From Zygnema cylindricum (Eukaryota > Streptophyta > Zygnematophyceae > Zygnematales > Zygnemataceae), in contig JBBHKE010000298.1 of assembly GCA_037447655.1 (NCBI GenBank), positions 21,528-85,527 on the forward strand: a stretch of 64,000 nt of DNA, written 5' to 3'. The position numbers and the translations under genes were made by a program. The notes under the pieces are model-generated. The model searched no databases. It saw nothing but the letters and a program-made list of their open reading frames with translations, and was not told the origin of the DNA. Position 1 is the first letter of the stretch. Each line of letters opens with the position of its first letter. This document shows, in pieces, positions 1 through 10,084 of this stretch.

Positions 1-861
1 ATGTTTGACATCCTCCAAGAGAAGTACCGGATGCAAAATCCGGATCAGATCAAAGAGTTAATGAACTTCGAGCGTAGGCGAGGTGAAACTGCCCCTGCCT
101 TGCGAGCTCGGATGGAAACTCTGCGGGAAGCATTACCGGACCTCATGTCCGATGCGGAGGCTGTCCAGAAATTTGTGGGACAGTTTCCAGGTCCATCAAA
201 GAGGTTTATCCAAAACCACCTCAGCCAGATGTATGGACTGAAATTAACCTTTGAGCAAGCGGCTTAATACGCGGTAGTGTATGAGATGCAGACATCGTGG
301 TGGGACGCCCATAAGTGTTCCAAAGCTCCTCACAGAGAACCGCTTAATCCATCTCCTCCTCCACCTAAAAACCCATGGCCTCCCAATAGGCCCCAGAAGA
401 CGCCAGCCATGGGAACTCCACCTGCTAGTCCCGTAAACCGAATGTGTTTTCGATGTGGAAAACCCGGGCACGATGCTCGCATGTGTCCTGACAAGGCGGC
501 CACTTGCACTCATTGCCATCAAACGGGACATTATGTTCATCGGTGCCACATCAAGGACCCTAATTTCACCTATCAAAATCAGATAAAGAACGGCGGAATT
601 CCGGCCCGTTCCGCGAAACCAGTCACTTCGCCTAAGGAGACCGGAAAAGAGGAAGCTCCCCCTAAGATCTCTCGTAGAGAGAGAGAGAAGGCCGAGCTTC
701 AAGCCACAATGGCGGCCATGATGAAAGAGCAATTTGCAGCTTTCATGGCGGAAATGAAACCCCAATTTACTGGGATGGCTAGGACCGTGGTCCACATGTC
801 GTCGTTGGCCGGGCGAACCTTTCGGGATTCCACCGTCCAACAACGGGTGGCCACATTTTAA
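1..861 (+). pseudogene. Gypsy Gag, C-terminal part with two CCHC zinc knuckles
   Basis: Gag is the capsid/nucleocapsid protein that packages element RNA in the cytoplasm. The 88 residues before base 267 look like the end of a retrotransposon capsid domain and probably continue upstream, so the ATG at base 1 need not be the start. A TAA at 265-267 interrupts the frame. The same frame then gives a proline-rich linker and two zinc knuckles, CFRCGKPGHDARMC (about 451-492) and CTHCHQTGHYVHRC (about 505-546), both CX2CX4HX4C. A basic and glutamine-rich tail follows, ending in TAA at 859-861. Because the reading frame continues unchanged through both stops into protease, they are read as decay rather than natural Gag ends, though readthrough cannot be excluded. 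Confidence 0.85.
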
Positions 862-885
862 AAGGGCTCACCGGACCATAACCGA

Positions 886-1716
886 GTGGGCAAATTACAA
901 AATTCTCGTGTCCCACTCTCATTTGCAAAAAAGCCTCTGCCTTCACTACCGGACACAGCTCATACCATCGCGGTAGAGGCACTGACCATATTGGATGGCA
1001 CTATTCATGAGGCTCATCGGGTAAAGGAGCAATTAAGTATTCTTTCAGCGATGTTGGAGGGGGTACCGAAAGCCCTTCCCCTCGTTGATGAGGTCGCAGC
1101 GACAGCAGCTTTGAGGGCTCTGCAGTTAAACCGCAGTATCTCAGCGGTTCAACCCGTTACTACGGAAGAGCGTCGTAATCTCGACCCCGATATCAGTTTT
1201 CTTGATAACTCACGGGGATCATTCTCGGTGAACGGTGTTCACCCCACTCTTCCTCTCATGGACACCGGAGCCAAACCCGTGATCCTCGGATCCGGATTTG
1301 CGCTCAAGCTTGGTCTGACAGCAGACAAGCTTCAGGCGACCACTACCCGACTTCTTACTTCGGCTTGGACCACGGAGCCGGTCCTCGGAATCACAAAGGA
1401 CCCGCTCATCTATCGGTTTGAGACAAGAACCGAAAATGAGTCCGTTGAAATTGCTGTCAGAGCATTAGTCACTAAATGTGACGACAATGAGTGTTTGGTG
1501 GGTCATGACGTTATATTCCGAATCGACGGTGGTGTGGACATGCACGACCAAACATTTTCTTATCGCACGACACACTTTTCAGAGCACAAAATCTGCCTCC
1601 CTCTTATTTCAGCCTGCCAATCTTTGCCCACTATGGCTCATTCGGCTACGGCTTTTCCAGCATTTTTGGGGAACTCCGTTGGGGAGGAAATCTTCCACTC
1701 TCTTTCGGCCGAATAA
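886..1716 (+). pseudogene. Gypsy aspartic protease (retropepsin-like) domain
   Basis: The reading frame is the same as Gag. The active-site triplet lies in PLMDTGAKPVILG (Asp codon at 1261), preceded by a hydrophobic strand and followed by a Gly-Ser and GFALKLGL turn, as in gypsy retropepsins. This enzyme cuts the polyprotein in the virus-like particle. The first visible codon after the preceding stop is a GTG, so the apparent start is only the reopening of the frame. It closes at TAA 1714-1716, after which the same frame reopens into the methyltransferase. About 150 residues lie between the end of Gag and the DTG motif, longer than usual and without a recognised domain. Confidence 0.78.
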
Positions 1717-2940
1717 ATTATATCGGATAGTTCTCCCTTACCCAAGCTCTTTGCGGAACCGGGTTTTCTTATCAATTCTCACACATTTGACAATATTTAT
1801 AAGTCCACATTATCTATTCCATTAACGACTTTCCCTCCTATACCTATAGTTGCAACCGATCTTTCGGGTTTCCTTCCAATCCGTTGGAAGCCCGTACAGC
1901 TGAGTCCTCATACGGACGGGGTCGTTATTTTAGATCTATTCTCTGGGATCGGAACTTCACTATTGTCATGTTTACGAAATGGTCTCCTCATCCGTCATTA
2001 CTATGCAGTAGAAATTGATGCATTAGCTAGAAAGGCACAATAGCACCACTGTAATCTCCTGCATTCACAGTATCCACAGTTATTTCCAAAGTCGGCCTTT
2101 CTACACATGTACACTGCCCTTCCACAAGACATCCGCATCCTTAGTAATCATCATCTACGGGATGTCGAACCGATAGACATTGTTTTTGGGGGGTGGGAGT
2201 GTCAAGGCATGTCTCGGGCCGGCAAAGGTCTTGGTTTGGCGGATCCCCGTACCAAATTGTTTTTTGAGCTTTTGAGGGTCCTTCATTTTCTTCAAACCAT
2301 GGCCAAGCCTGTCGGATACATTTTAGAGAACGTCGCCGCTTATAATGATCCTCGGCCAACAGTTCTGGCTGACTATAAGCGCATAGAACACCTTATCGGA
2401 CCCCCGCTAATTATTGATGCCGCTCGGCATGGGTCTTTAGCACATCGGGTTCGCACCAAATGGACGAACTTACTCGATGTTCGTCGTCTTCGTGAGGCTA
2501 ATTTGTTGGTACGACCTCCCACTATAGATATTACGACCGCTTTGCTTCCCTTCAACCAAGTCCAATCATGTGTCCAATCTGACTACCCTCCGAATTACAA
2601 CATTAATGTACCTGGCCAGCCCCTCAAGGTCCTTCCTACTTTAGTGTCTTACCCTAATTCCCATGCATACTCTCATAAGAGTCCAGGCATGCTCCGGAAT
2701 AATGTCACTGGAGAGTTAGAGGAGCCTAGAGGAGCCTACGGCCACAGAACGAGAGCATCTCATGCATTTTATTTCAGGCACTACTGCGGCCTCGGCCTTA
2801 CGGATAGACAGCGTTGCACTTTGTTGGGTAGGGTCATGGATCCTCAATCTTTATCATTTGTCTTAGTTCTCGGTCTTGCAGCTGGTCGCTACGCACAGAA
2901 TCACCCCGTGCAACCAGCTAGGGGGGGGAATATGGCGGCT
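1717..2940 (+). pseudogene. C5-cytosine DNA methyltransferase domain inside gypsy polyprotein
   Basis: The frame is the same as the protease. Motifs appear in the order of C5-cytosine methyltransferases: motif I LDLFSGIGT (1930-1956, S-adenosylmethionine loop), an acidic ribose-binding motif in YAVEIDALA, motif IV GGWECQGMSRAG with the catalytic Cys codon at 2200, a DPRTKLFFELLR segment, motif VI ILENV (Glu codon 2326), and motif VIII as AHRVRTKWTNLL with its Arg-x-x-Arg. The DA..AHR..R..W spacing is closest to Dnmt3/DRM-type enzymes as I remember them. The usual Pro before the catalytic Cys is Glu here. A TAG at 2041-2043 breaks the domain in this copy. The function, methylating cytosine in DNA, is inferred from motifs. 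No separate start codon is evident, so it was probably released from the polyprotein by the protease. Confidence 0.88.
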
Positions 2941-4949
2941 CCTTCACGTCTTCTTTCCTCTCGCACCTCTCATAGTCTCAAGGGAAATCCATTTCAGTTT
3001 TTTCTCTTCCCTTCTCTCACACATGCGGTTAAAAACATCTCCATCTATGATTTCCTCAACCCCAGTCATATGTCTTGGGAAATCCCGGCCTATACAGCCG
3101 TTCAATCCACAATTTCATCGTTTCCTGGTCCGGCACCGCACTGGACAGCTGCATTTCCGACGCGTAGCTGGCACCACTGGGTGAACTACTTGCAGCAGAC
3201 TCCGATAAAATACGAGTTAGGCCACTCACTCATCGCCGATGAGCAAATTGCATTTGCTCAGGCCATGGAAGCTTTCACTATCAAGAGTCCCGAGACGCCC
3301 AAGTGGAAGTTCGGTTCCAGTCTCACAAAGGCGGAACAGGCACTATTAAGTGACACAGTCACCCGTCATATAGATGCATTTTCTTTCTACATAAATGACC
3401 TTGGACCTCATTCTACTTACAAAATGTCAATCGATCTTGCCGACGATCGACCTATCTTTAAGCCGAAACACCGTCTCTCTGAAATGGAATGGGAGATGGT
3501 GGACAAAATATGCGCAAAATTGGAAGAATCCGGTCTTATCTATCGGTCGGATTCCACCTTTGCCGCCCCCACAGTCATGCCTAGGAAGAAAGATTCCGAC
3601 AGAAATTTTACTGAGCGAAAAATGTGTGGGGACTACTGAGAGCTCAATGCCCGGACCGTTCAAGACCACCACCCTATGCCTCTAGCGGAGGAAATATTTG
3701 ACCATGTAGGTGGTGCGATGTTCTTTAGCATTCTTCACTTACGTTAAGGGTTTAACCAGATTGAAATTGAGGAAAGAGATCGACATAAAATTGCATTTTG
3801 GGGCAGTGATGGTCGGTGGGAATGGCAGTCATGCCTTTCGGTCTTAAGAACGCACCCGCCGTGTTTCAAAAAGTCATGGATTCGGTGCTGGGTGGATGTA
3901 AATTTTCCCGGTGCTACATCGACGACTTGATAATCGCTTCCGCCACGGTTGAGGAGCACGCCCTCCATATTGAGTGGGTTCTCACCGAGTTAAAGAAGGT
4001 CGGGTTGAAGTGTCACCCAACCAAGTGTACTTTCGGTGCGGAGGGAGTGCCCTATCTCGGCCATTTTATTTCGGCTGAGGGCATCACTCCCTTAGAAGCT
4101 AAGGTAGAAGCGATCACCAAATTGCCACCCCCCACGGATCTCACTAGTCTGAGGGCTTTTCTCGGACTAGCCAATTATTACCGTCGGTTTGTACTAAATT
4201 TTAGTACGATTGCTTCTCCTCTCAATGACCTTCTCAAAAAAGAAGTGCCTTTTGTTTGGGGACCCGCCCAAGTAGAAGCGTTTCAAAAACTGAAAACCGC
4301 CCTTTCTAGCGCTCCCATTCTTCGACCTCCTAACCACAAGCTTCCCTTTTGCCTACAAACCGATTTTGGGAAGCCTAGCATTGCGGCTATTTTAACGCAA
4401 AGAGAGTTGAATGGAGAGGAATACTTAATGGCATACGCTAGCCGGAGCAATAACCGAGCTGAATCCAATTACAGTAGTTACGAGGTTGAATGTCTCGCCG
4501 CGGTATGGGGTATTGTTCATTTTCGACATTATCTTTACGGCAAGCCATTCACGCTCCTAACTGACCATCAACCCCTTCATTGGTTGATGACCAACGATAA
4601 GCTTTCAGGGAAGCTTGCCCGATGGGCTTTAATTTTACAAGAGTACGACGTTGAGATCATCCATCGGCCCGGTTTGTCAAGCTTGAACGCCGACAGGATT
4701 TCTCGGAATCCACTACCTCGGACCACCGATAACGGAGTCCCACAAGATTTCGACGAGGATGAGGTATCGGTCATGTCGGTTGGTTCCTATATCACTTACT
4801 ATCTCTCTTATATTCCTCACCCTCGACCGGCCACAGATCCGTGGCGCGACGGCCCATTAATCCTCTTCCTCTCCTCTCAAACACTTCGGCCCGATACTAC
4901 AGCCGAGGAGGAAGACCGAGTAAAGAAACGAGCCAAAAATTATCTGTAG
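2941..4949 (+). pseudogene. Gypsy reverse transcriptase and RNase H
   Basis: The RT begins after a linker of about 100 residues. Fingers motifs appear around 3,430-3,570, and the block before the palm has a stop replacing Arg in CGDY-R-ELN (TGA at 3637, a CGA-to-TGA change) and another TAA at 3745-3747. A one-base loss near 3,815-3,826 moves the frame from 1 to 3. Frame 3 then gives VMPFGLKNAPAVFQKVMD, the catalytic CYIDDLIIAS (about 3,910), the thumb, and an RNase H domain with LQTDFGKP, YASRS and LLTDHQPLHWL. The enzyme copies element RNA to DNA and removes the RNA. It ends at a TAG (4947-4949), probably from CAG, and then continues in frame into integrase. Confidence 0.93.
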
Positions 4950-6041
4950 CTCGGCGGATCTTTAGTTCGATTGCTGGCGGACAGCAGTCATCGGCATGTC
5001 CTTCGACCAACCGAGCGTTTGTCCTTTATTGAGCAGATACATACCGAGCTTGGCCATTACGGGACCAAGCGTACTTTGAGTCTTGTACAGGCACGCTATT
5101 GGTGGTCCGGAATGCAAGCGGATGTGGGGGCCATTCTCCACAAATGCGCCACATGCGACCGGTTACGCACCTCTTTCTCTAATCGGCAGGTGTCTCTACA
5201 GCCATTACCCATCAGAGGATTGTTTTATCGCTGGTCCGTGGATCTCGCCGGACCGTTTCCCTTATCTCGAAAGGGAAAACAATACATCATGATAATGATT
5301 GAAAATTTTAGCAAGTGGGTAGAGGTGGTCGCTCTTCCCCACAAGACTAAATTGACCACCGCTGCTTTAAAAAAGCACGTCCTCATGCGTTATGGAGCTC
5401 CTGCGGAGGTTCTCACGGACCAGGGTACGGACTTCCGCGGGGAATTTCAAGAGATGTTTGATGAAGCTTTAATTGATCATCGTCGGACGAGTCGTGATCA
5501 CCCACAGGCCGATGGCTTGGCGGAACGAGCTGTCCAAACTTTCAAGCGGGCTCTCCGGAAGCATTGTTTGGAGAAACACATCTCCGTCTGGGACGAATCC
5601 TTGGGCTATATCACCATGGGATACCGGATGTCCGTACAGGCTAGCTTGGCTAATTTTAATCCGTACTATATTCTGTTCAGTCGAGCACCCTTGCTCGGTC
5701 GGAATATCCAAAAAGCAGCAAGTTTACCTTTGCCTTTAATGTCTTACACCATATTCTTGGAAGAACTAACTCGCCGTGCTTTGCTTTTCGCTCGTGAGAT
5801 GCCCATGGCTTTTGATAATTTTGAGATTGCCCATAATCGGGATACTTTGCGCTTTGCCACCACGCGAAGTGGCAGTTACAAGCCTCAACAGAAATCTTAC
5901 CAAGTCGGGGATTACGTGTATCTTCGACGACAATCTTTCGACACTTTGGACACAGATGTTTCACCACACATTCTTCGTGTGGTGGAAATGGATGCTAATG
6001 GGATCTTGGGTTTGCAGGGTGCGGATACAAGGATAATTTAA
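4950..6041 (+). pseudogene. Gypsy integrase
   Basis: In frame 3, an H-H-C-C zinc-binding segment (HTELGHYGTKRT to HKCATC, about 5,040-5,156) is followed by the catalytic core with D in SVDLAGPF, D in VLTDQGTDF and E in GLAERAVQTFKR, so the D,D-35-E triad is intact. The C-terminal part holds a VGDYVYLRR strand and a final NYAPCYLPDL block typical of gypsy integrase tails. The protein joins element DNA to the chromosome in the nucleus. The TAA at 6039-6041 lies inside that tail and is taken as a decay stop because the frame continues into the PHD finger. Confidence 0.92.
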
Positions 6042-6308
6042 GAGCATTCAAAGAATTATGCACCTTGTTACTTACCCGATTTGTCGCAGAATATGGATCC
6101 AATGAGAATGCCAATCACAGAGGCGACGGAATGTACCATTTGCAAGCGAGCAGACGGCGAGACTTCCATGCTCTTGTGCGACCATTGTAACCAAGGGTTC
6201 CACATGGAGTGCTTGGTTCCTCCATTGACAGCTGTGCCAGCTGGCCATTGGTTTTGCCATGGCTGTCGTGAGCTGCCAACGGTTTTGACCAGCTCCTCCG
6301 CAGGCTAA
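6042..6308 (+). pseudogene. PHD finger at the C-terminus of the gypsy integrase
   Basis: In the same frame as integrase, from 6132 to 6266, the residues fit the Cys4-His-Cys3 PHD pattern: CTIC, then LLCDHC, GFHMEC, and HWFCHGC, with the conserved Trp two residues before the seventh ligand. PHD fingers commonly read the methylation state of histone H3 tails; many gypsy elements carry a chromodomain in this position, so a reader that steers integration is a reasonable inference. The domain is followed by about 14 residues and TAA at 6306-6308, then directly by the polypurine tract. Eight zinc ligands are intact. A RING or other treble-clef domain is less likely because of the spacing and the Trp. 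Confidence 0.9.
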
Positions 6309-6326
6309 GGAGCTGGGGGGGGGGAA
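6301..6326 (+). other. Polypurine tract of gypsy element
   Basis: A run of A/G with ten consecutive G (6315-6324) sits immediately before the repeated LTR start ATTATAGGGGTCAC. This is the position and composition expected for the plus-strand primer. Confidence 0.75.
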
Positions 6327-6529
6327 TTATAGGGGTCACTTCACGCTACGGGAGTATTTTTCCCTTTTATTCATTTGGTCATCTTCACCTTTATTCTTTT
6401 GCATGTTGTATATACATTTTTCCCTTCTCATTCTTTTTCGTTTGTATATATGTCTGGAGCATGACTTTACTGGTTGGGATGCATGTTCGCTCTTGCTTTT
6501 CCCTCATGCACGACAGCTGTCATGCCGCA

Positions 6530-6700
6530 TGGTGTCGGTCGCGGGCATGCACGATATTTTGCATGCGCGCACGATATAGTGCGCACGCACGCATGATATT
6601 GTGCACGCGTGAGCGATATTTTGCATGCGCGCATGATATAGTGCTCACGCACGCACGATATTGCGCACACGCACGCGATATTCAACACGCTCGAACGAAA
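6530..6700. repeat. Degenerate 20-22 bp minisatellite in gypsy LTR
   Basis: Repeated blocks of the type GCACGCACGATAT alternate with TTTTGCATGCGCG and TGTGCACGCGTG, roughly seven copies of 20-22 bp. Most of the tract alternates purine and pyrimidine. It lies upstream of the TATA-like box, the place of enhancers in an LTR. Confidence 0.7.
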
Positions 6701-6949
6701 TCATACATGCACGCACGATTATTTTTGCGCGCGTGCATGATTTCCGTTCGCACGTGCAAAGGCATATCGGTTCACTTATCTTTGACGTGTACACGATTCG
6801 CGTACATGTCTATTTGTATATGTACTAATTTTGTGCGTACTATTGTTTCGTTTCGTGCGCAGGTACACAATTTTGGAGTACATACGTGAAGCAGCGTTTG
6901 GCGATACATCACGATATCCGGGAGTACCATTGACGCTTCGATGTACCAT

Positions 6950-6958
6950 TATATATTT
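6950..6958 (+). promoter_or_regulatory. Candidate TATA box of gypsy LTR
   Basis: TATATATTT about 620 bp into the LTR, followed by a GC-containing stretch with a short inverted repeat of CGCGAAC/GTTCGCG. It is a plausible Pol II promoter; the start site is not determined. Confidence 0.4.
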
Positions 6959-7648
6959 AAGTCGCGAACCCATGTAAGTTCGCGCGTACATGTAGTTAGG
7001 GAGGGTTTTTACCCTCGGACGGTGGATTTTGTTAGGCGTACAGCAGACGATGATTGGTCGCCTATTGGGCCAAACATCTTAAGTAGTTCGTTCATGTGAA
7101 CTAGCCTAGACTTAGGTTAGGGTTTGCGTAGGCGTAGCGTAGCTAATACTTAGTCTATTTTCAGACTTAGAATTTCAAGCTTTTAGACAAGAATTTTCTC
7201 TTGGTGGCGGAGCTTTTCTCTTGCTCTCTCTCTCACCGATTGCTCAAGTTTCTTCCTTTCTTTTGCTAGCTAGCTGTAGAAGCTAGATAGTTTACGTATA
7301 TTCTCCCTTGTAATTCTGCCCACGCTTTTAATCCACGCGGCTCAGATCCAAGTCCGGAAGGTTTCCCTCCAACTTGTGTCATTTCTGGGAAGTGGTGGAT
7401 TGGAGTTCGTGTGGAGAAGCATCCGGATCCGGCTGCCCTTCTCACGGACAGCTGAACGGTTTGGGTGTTTATTTTTGTGTTGTTTGTATTTTCGGTTGGG
7501 AATGGAAGGGTGAATTTTGGCCGAATTTGGAGTTTTCCTTGTTTTTGGTTGGAATTATTTATTTTGCTTCGTTGTTTTCGTATGAGATAACTCTTGTAAA
7601 GAATACGTTGAAGACCCAAGAGCCTAGTGGCTACCTTGTGGCTGAGTA

Positions 7649-7838
7649 TTATAGGGGTCACTTCACGCTAGGGGAGTATTCTTCCCTTTTATTCCTTAAG
7701 TCATCTTCACCTTTATTCTTTTGCATGTTGTATATACATTTTTCCCTTCTCATTCATTTTCGTTTGTATATATGTCTGGAGCATGACTTTGCTGGTTGGG
7801 ATGCATGTTCGATCTTGCTTTTCCCTCATGCACGACAG
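7649..7838 (+). repeat. Second, truncated copy of the gypsy LTR start
   Basis: Matches 6327-6516 at a constant offset of 1,322 bp with a handful of substitutions. It ends at CACGACAG, where the copia A1 integrase region begins abruptly. It may be a tandem LTR remnant or a recombination product. Confidence 0.75.
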
Positions 7839-9410
7839 TGGTGGCACTAGGATGGGCAATTTATATCTTTTGAATTTTTTTAATGATATTGCACATGCTT
7901 CTTTAGCTCATTCTCCCTCTTCTTCCTCTTTTTTTACACGACATCTTCGATACGGCCATCTTAATGGTGCTAGCCTAGGTTCCCTTGGAAAAGGGCTTGT
8001 AATGGGCATCAATAAATTTCATGAAACAAAAATTGACTTTTGTCATGGTTGTATTCTTGGAAAAATGCCTCATTTACCTTTTCCTTCTTCTTCTTCTCGC
8101 TCTTTGGCTCCTCTTGATCTCATTCATAGTGATGTATGTGGTCTTATTCCAATTCAAAGCATTAGTGGCGCGTCTTATTTCCTCACTTTCATTACTGATT
8201 TTTCTTGCTTTACATATGTCTATTTTATGCGACATAAATCCGAAGTTTTTACCCATTTTAAACATTTGAAGGCACTTGTGGAAAATCATTTGTCGTCTCG
8301 CATCAAAACCATCCGCACGGATAATGGGGGGGAATTTGTTTCAAATGAGTTTTCCGAGTTTTTACTAACACATGACATTATTCATCACAAAACTTCTCCC
8401 TATTCTCCTCAACAAAATGGTGATGCCGAACGTCTAAATCGCACTCTCGTTGACATGTCTCGTTCTCTTCTCCATTTTGCTTCCTTACCTTTTAATTTTT
8501 GGGCGGAAGCATTACTAACTTCCTCTTACATTCGAAATCGCTCTCCTACCTCCTCTCTTTCTAACAAAACTCCTTTTGAGGCGTGGCATGGCACGAAACT
8601 CGATGTCTCCCATTTTCGCATTTTTGGGTGCGAAGCATACTACAAAAATCTTCCCCCTTCCAATGGTAAACTAGGTCCTCGAGCTATGTGAGGAATTCTT
8701 TGTGGGATATTCCCCGAATTTCAAGGCATATCGTATTTGGTGCCCCTCTTCCCACCGAATTGTAACTACTCGTGACGTTATTTTTCATGAGAATCCTCTC
8801 ATACGTACGCTTATACCCGATTTTTCCCTCTCTCCTCTACCTAGCTTATTTCCTCCATACGAAATTGTCCCCTCTAATTATGTTACTGTCTTACTTACGC
8901 CCCCTCTAATCCTTTCCCCAAATATACCCCCTTTATTCCCTCACGTTTCTCTTATTTCTACAGTTTTTTCGTCTTCCACAGATTCTGTTCCTTCCTCTAA
9001 ATCTGGCGATGAATTTTCCTTGGGACATTCCACGATTTTCGAAGATCCACCTCTAGCTGTACGATTTGTTACTAGTGACGCGATGGTCTTTGATACGCCA
9101 AATGTTTTTGTCGCCGGTGACGTGACGGTCCTTCCCTCGACAAATTTGTTTACAATGTCCTTTGGAAGTTACGTCGTCGGCACGTGTGGAGCGCAATTCG
9201 ATTTTTACACATCCTTTGGAAGTTTCGTCGCCGGCACGTATGGAGCGTAATTCGTTCATTATTACGCCGTTAAGGCCACCTGACGAACAAATTGTCGTAC
9301 GTCATTGTACGCGCCTTTTACAACCGACGTGGAAAATTCTTGAGAATCTTGCTCACGCCAACCTTGCCGACGTCAAAGATCCTCCTACATTAAATGTTGT
9401 TTTGAAATGA
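7839..9410 (+). pseudogene. Copia A1 integrase and linker
   Basis: Frame 1 from the junction to 8691 gives the pre-integrase zinc segment (HLRYGHLN, then CHGCILGK) and the integrase core with D in IHSDVCGL, D in IRTDNGGEF and E in GDAERLNRT, so the catalytic triad is present. A frameshift near 8,690 moves the frame to 2, where YRIWCPSSHRIVTTRDVIF and a proline/serine-rich linker follow to 9250. The linker includes a 54-bp imperfect tandem duplication (from about 9,158 to 9,260) that ends in a stop. The role is integration of copia DNA. The first 19 residues of the open frame come from the gypsy LTR and are not copia. Confidence 0.88.
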
Positions 9411-10084
9411 CCTGATGGTGACATGTGGCGGCTTGCTGCTACACAAGAGTACGACGCATTAGTGACGAACAACACCTGGACGCTTTGTACTCTTCCACCA
9501 AATCGTCGTGCGATTGGTTCCAAGTGGGTTTTCAAAATCAAACGGTTGGCAGATGGTACGATCGACCTTTACAAAGCACGCCTCGTCGCCAAAGGCAACG
9601 TACAAACAGAGGGCGTTGAATACAATTAGACTTTTGCCCCTGTTGCGAAGTTTGACTCCATCCGTACGATTTTGTCTCTTGCGGCCCTTCATGATTGGGA
9701 ATTACAACAACTTGACATCAAAATTGCTTTTCTTCATGGTAGTCTCGCAGAAGATGTTTTTATGGAAGAACCACATGGTTACGCTGTCCCTAGTACCGAA
9801 ACCCTTTTTTTTCATTTAGGTAAGTCCATATATGGTCTTAAACAAGCACCTAGAGTTTGGCATCAAACCCTTGTCGCAACATTAATTAAAGACAGTTTTA
9901 GGGAAATCAGTGCAGATCCAGGAATTTATATTAGAGGTACAAGTGACTAGTTAATCATCATTATTATTTACATAGATGATTTAATTCCCGCAGGTCCTAG
10001 TAAGTCTTCTATTCCTCAAGTCAAAGGCATTCTGTCCTCCTATTGGCCTATGACCGATTTAGGCAATTTTGACTATTGCCTAGG
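9411..10084 (+). pseudogene. Copia A1 reverse transcriptase, N-terminal part
   Basis: Frame 3 shows the RVT_2 family landmarks NTWTLCTLPPNRRAIGSKWVF, YKARLVAKG, LDIKIAFLHG, SIYGLKQAPRVWHQ and the catalytic IYIDDLI. Stops occur at 9627 (TAG) and about 9,947 (TAG, in GTSD-stop-LIII). The second is present at the same codon in A3. Sequence breaks off at DYCLG (10084) where a DNA insertion starts. Confidence 0.88.

Larger units (their letters stand above)
1..7648 (+). mobile_element. Ty3/gypsy LTR retrotransposon with DNA methyltransferase and PHD finger, 5' end outside window
   Basis: Seen: one continuous plus-strand coding path (frame 1 to about 3,820, then frame 3 after a one-base shift) gives, in order, Gag, two CCHC zinc knuckles, an aspartic protease, a C5-cytosine methyltransferase, reverse transcriptase, RNase H, integrase and a PHD finger. 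It is followed by a purine/G tract and a repeated LTR sequence. The order RT-RNase H-integrase is diagnostic of Ty3/gypsy. The methyltransferase between protease and RT and the PHD finger after integrase are extra modules not found in ordinary gypsy elements. In-frame stops (near 265, 859, 1714, 2041, 3637, 3745, 4947, 6039) and the frameshift show this copy is dead. The 5' LTR and start of Gag lie before base 1. Confidence 0.92.
6327..7648 (+). repeat. Gypsy 3' LTR, about 1.32 kb
   Basis: It starts after the polypurine tract with TTATAGGGGTCACTTCACG. The same sequence starts again exactly 1,322 bp later without an indel over 190 bp, so the LTR length is inferred to be about 1.32 kb. It contains a GC/AC-rich minisatellite (6530-6700), a TATA-like box (6950-6958) and no convincing gene. 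A 158-codon open frame at 7374-7850 is inside it and has no similarity I recognise. Exact LTR ends are uncertain because no TG/CA boundary is clear. Confidence 0.65.

Noticed and set aside
244-843. 199-codon minus-strand open frame
   Set aside because: It lies antisense to Gag and the zinc knuckles, has no domain, and is a shadow of the gypsy coding strand.
6530-6700. CRISPR-like array
   Set aside because: Units are degenerate, without unique spacers, and the genome is eukaryotic.
6461-6889. Cys/His/Arg-rich 142-codon open frame
   Set aside because: Produced by the GCACGCACGATAT-type minisatellite of the LTR.
7374-7850. 158-codon plus-strand open frame
   Set aside because: It spans the end of the gypsy LTR, its repeated start and the copia junction; no known domain.
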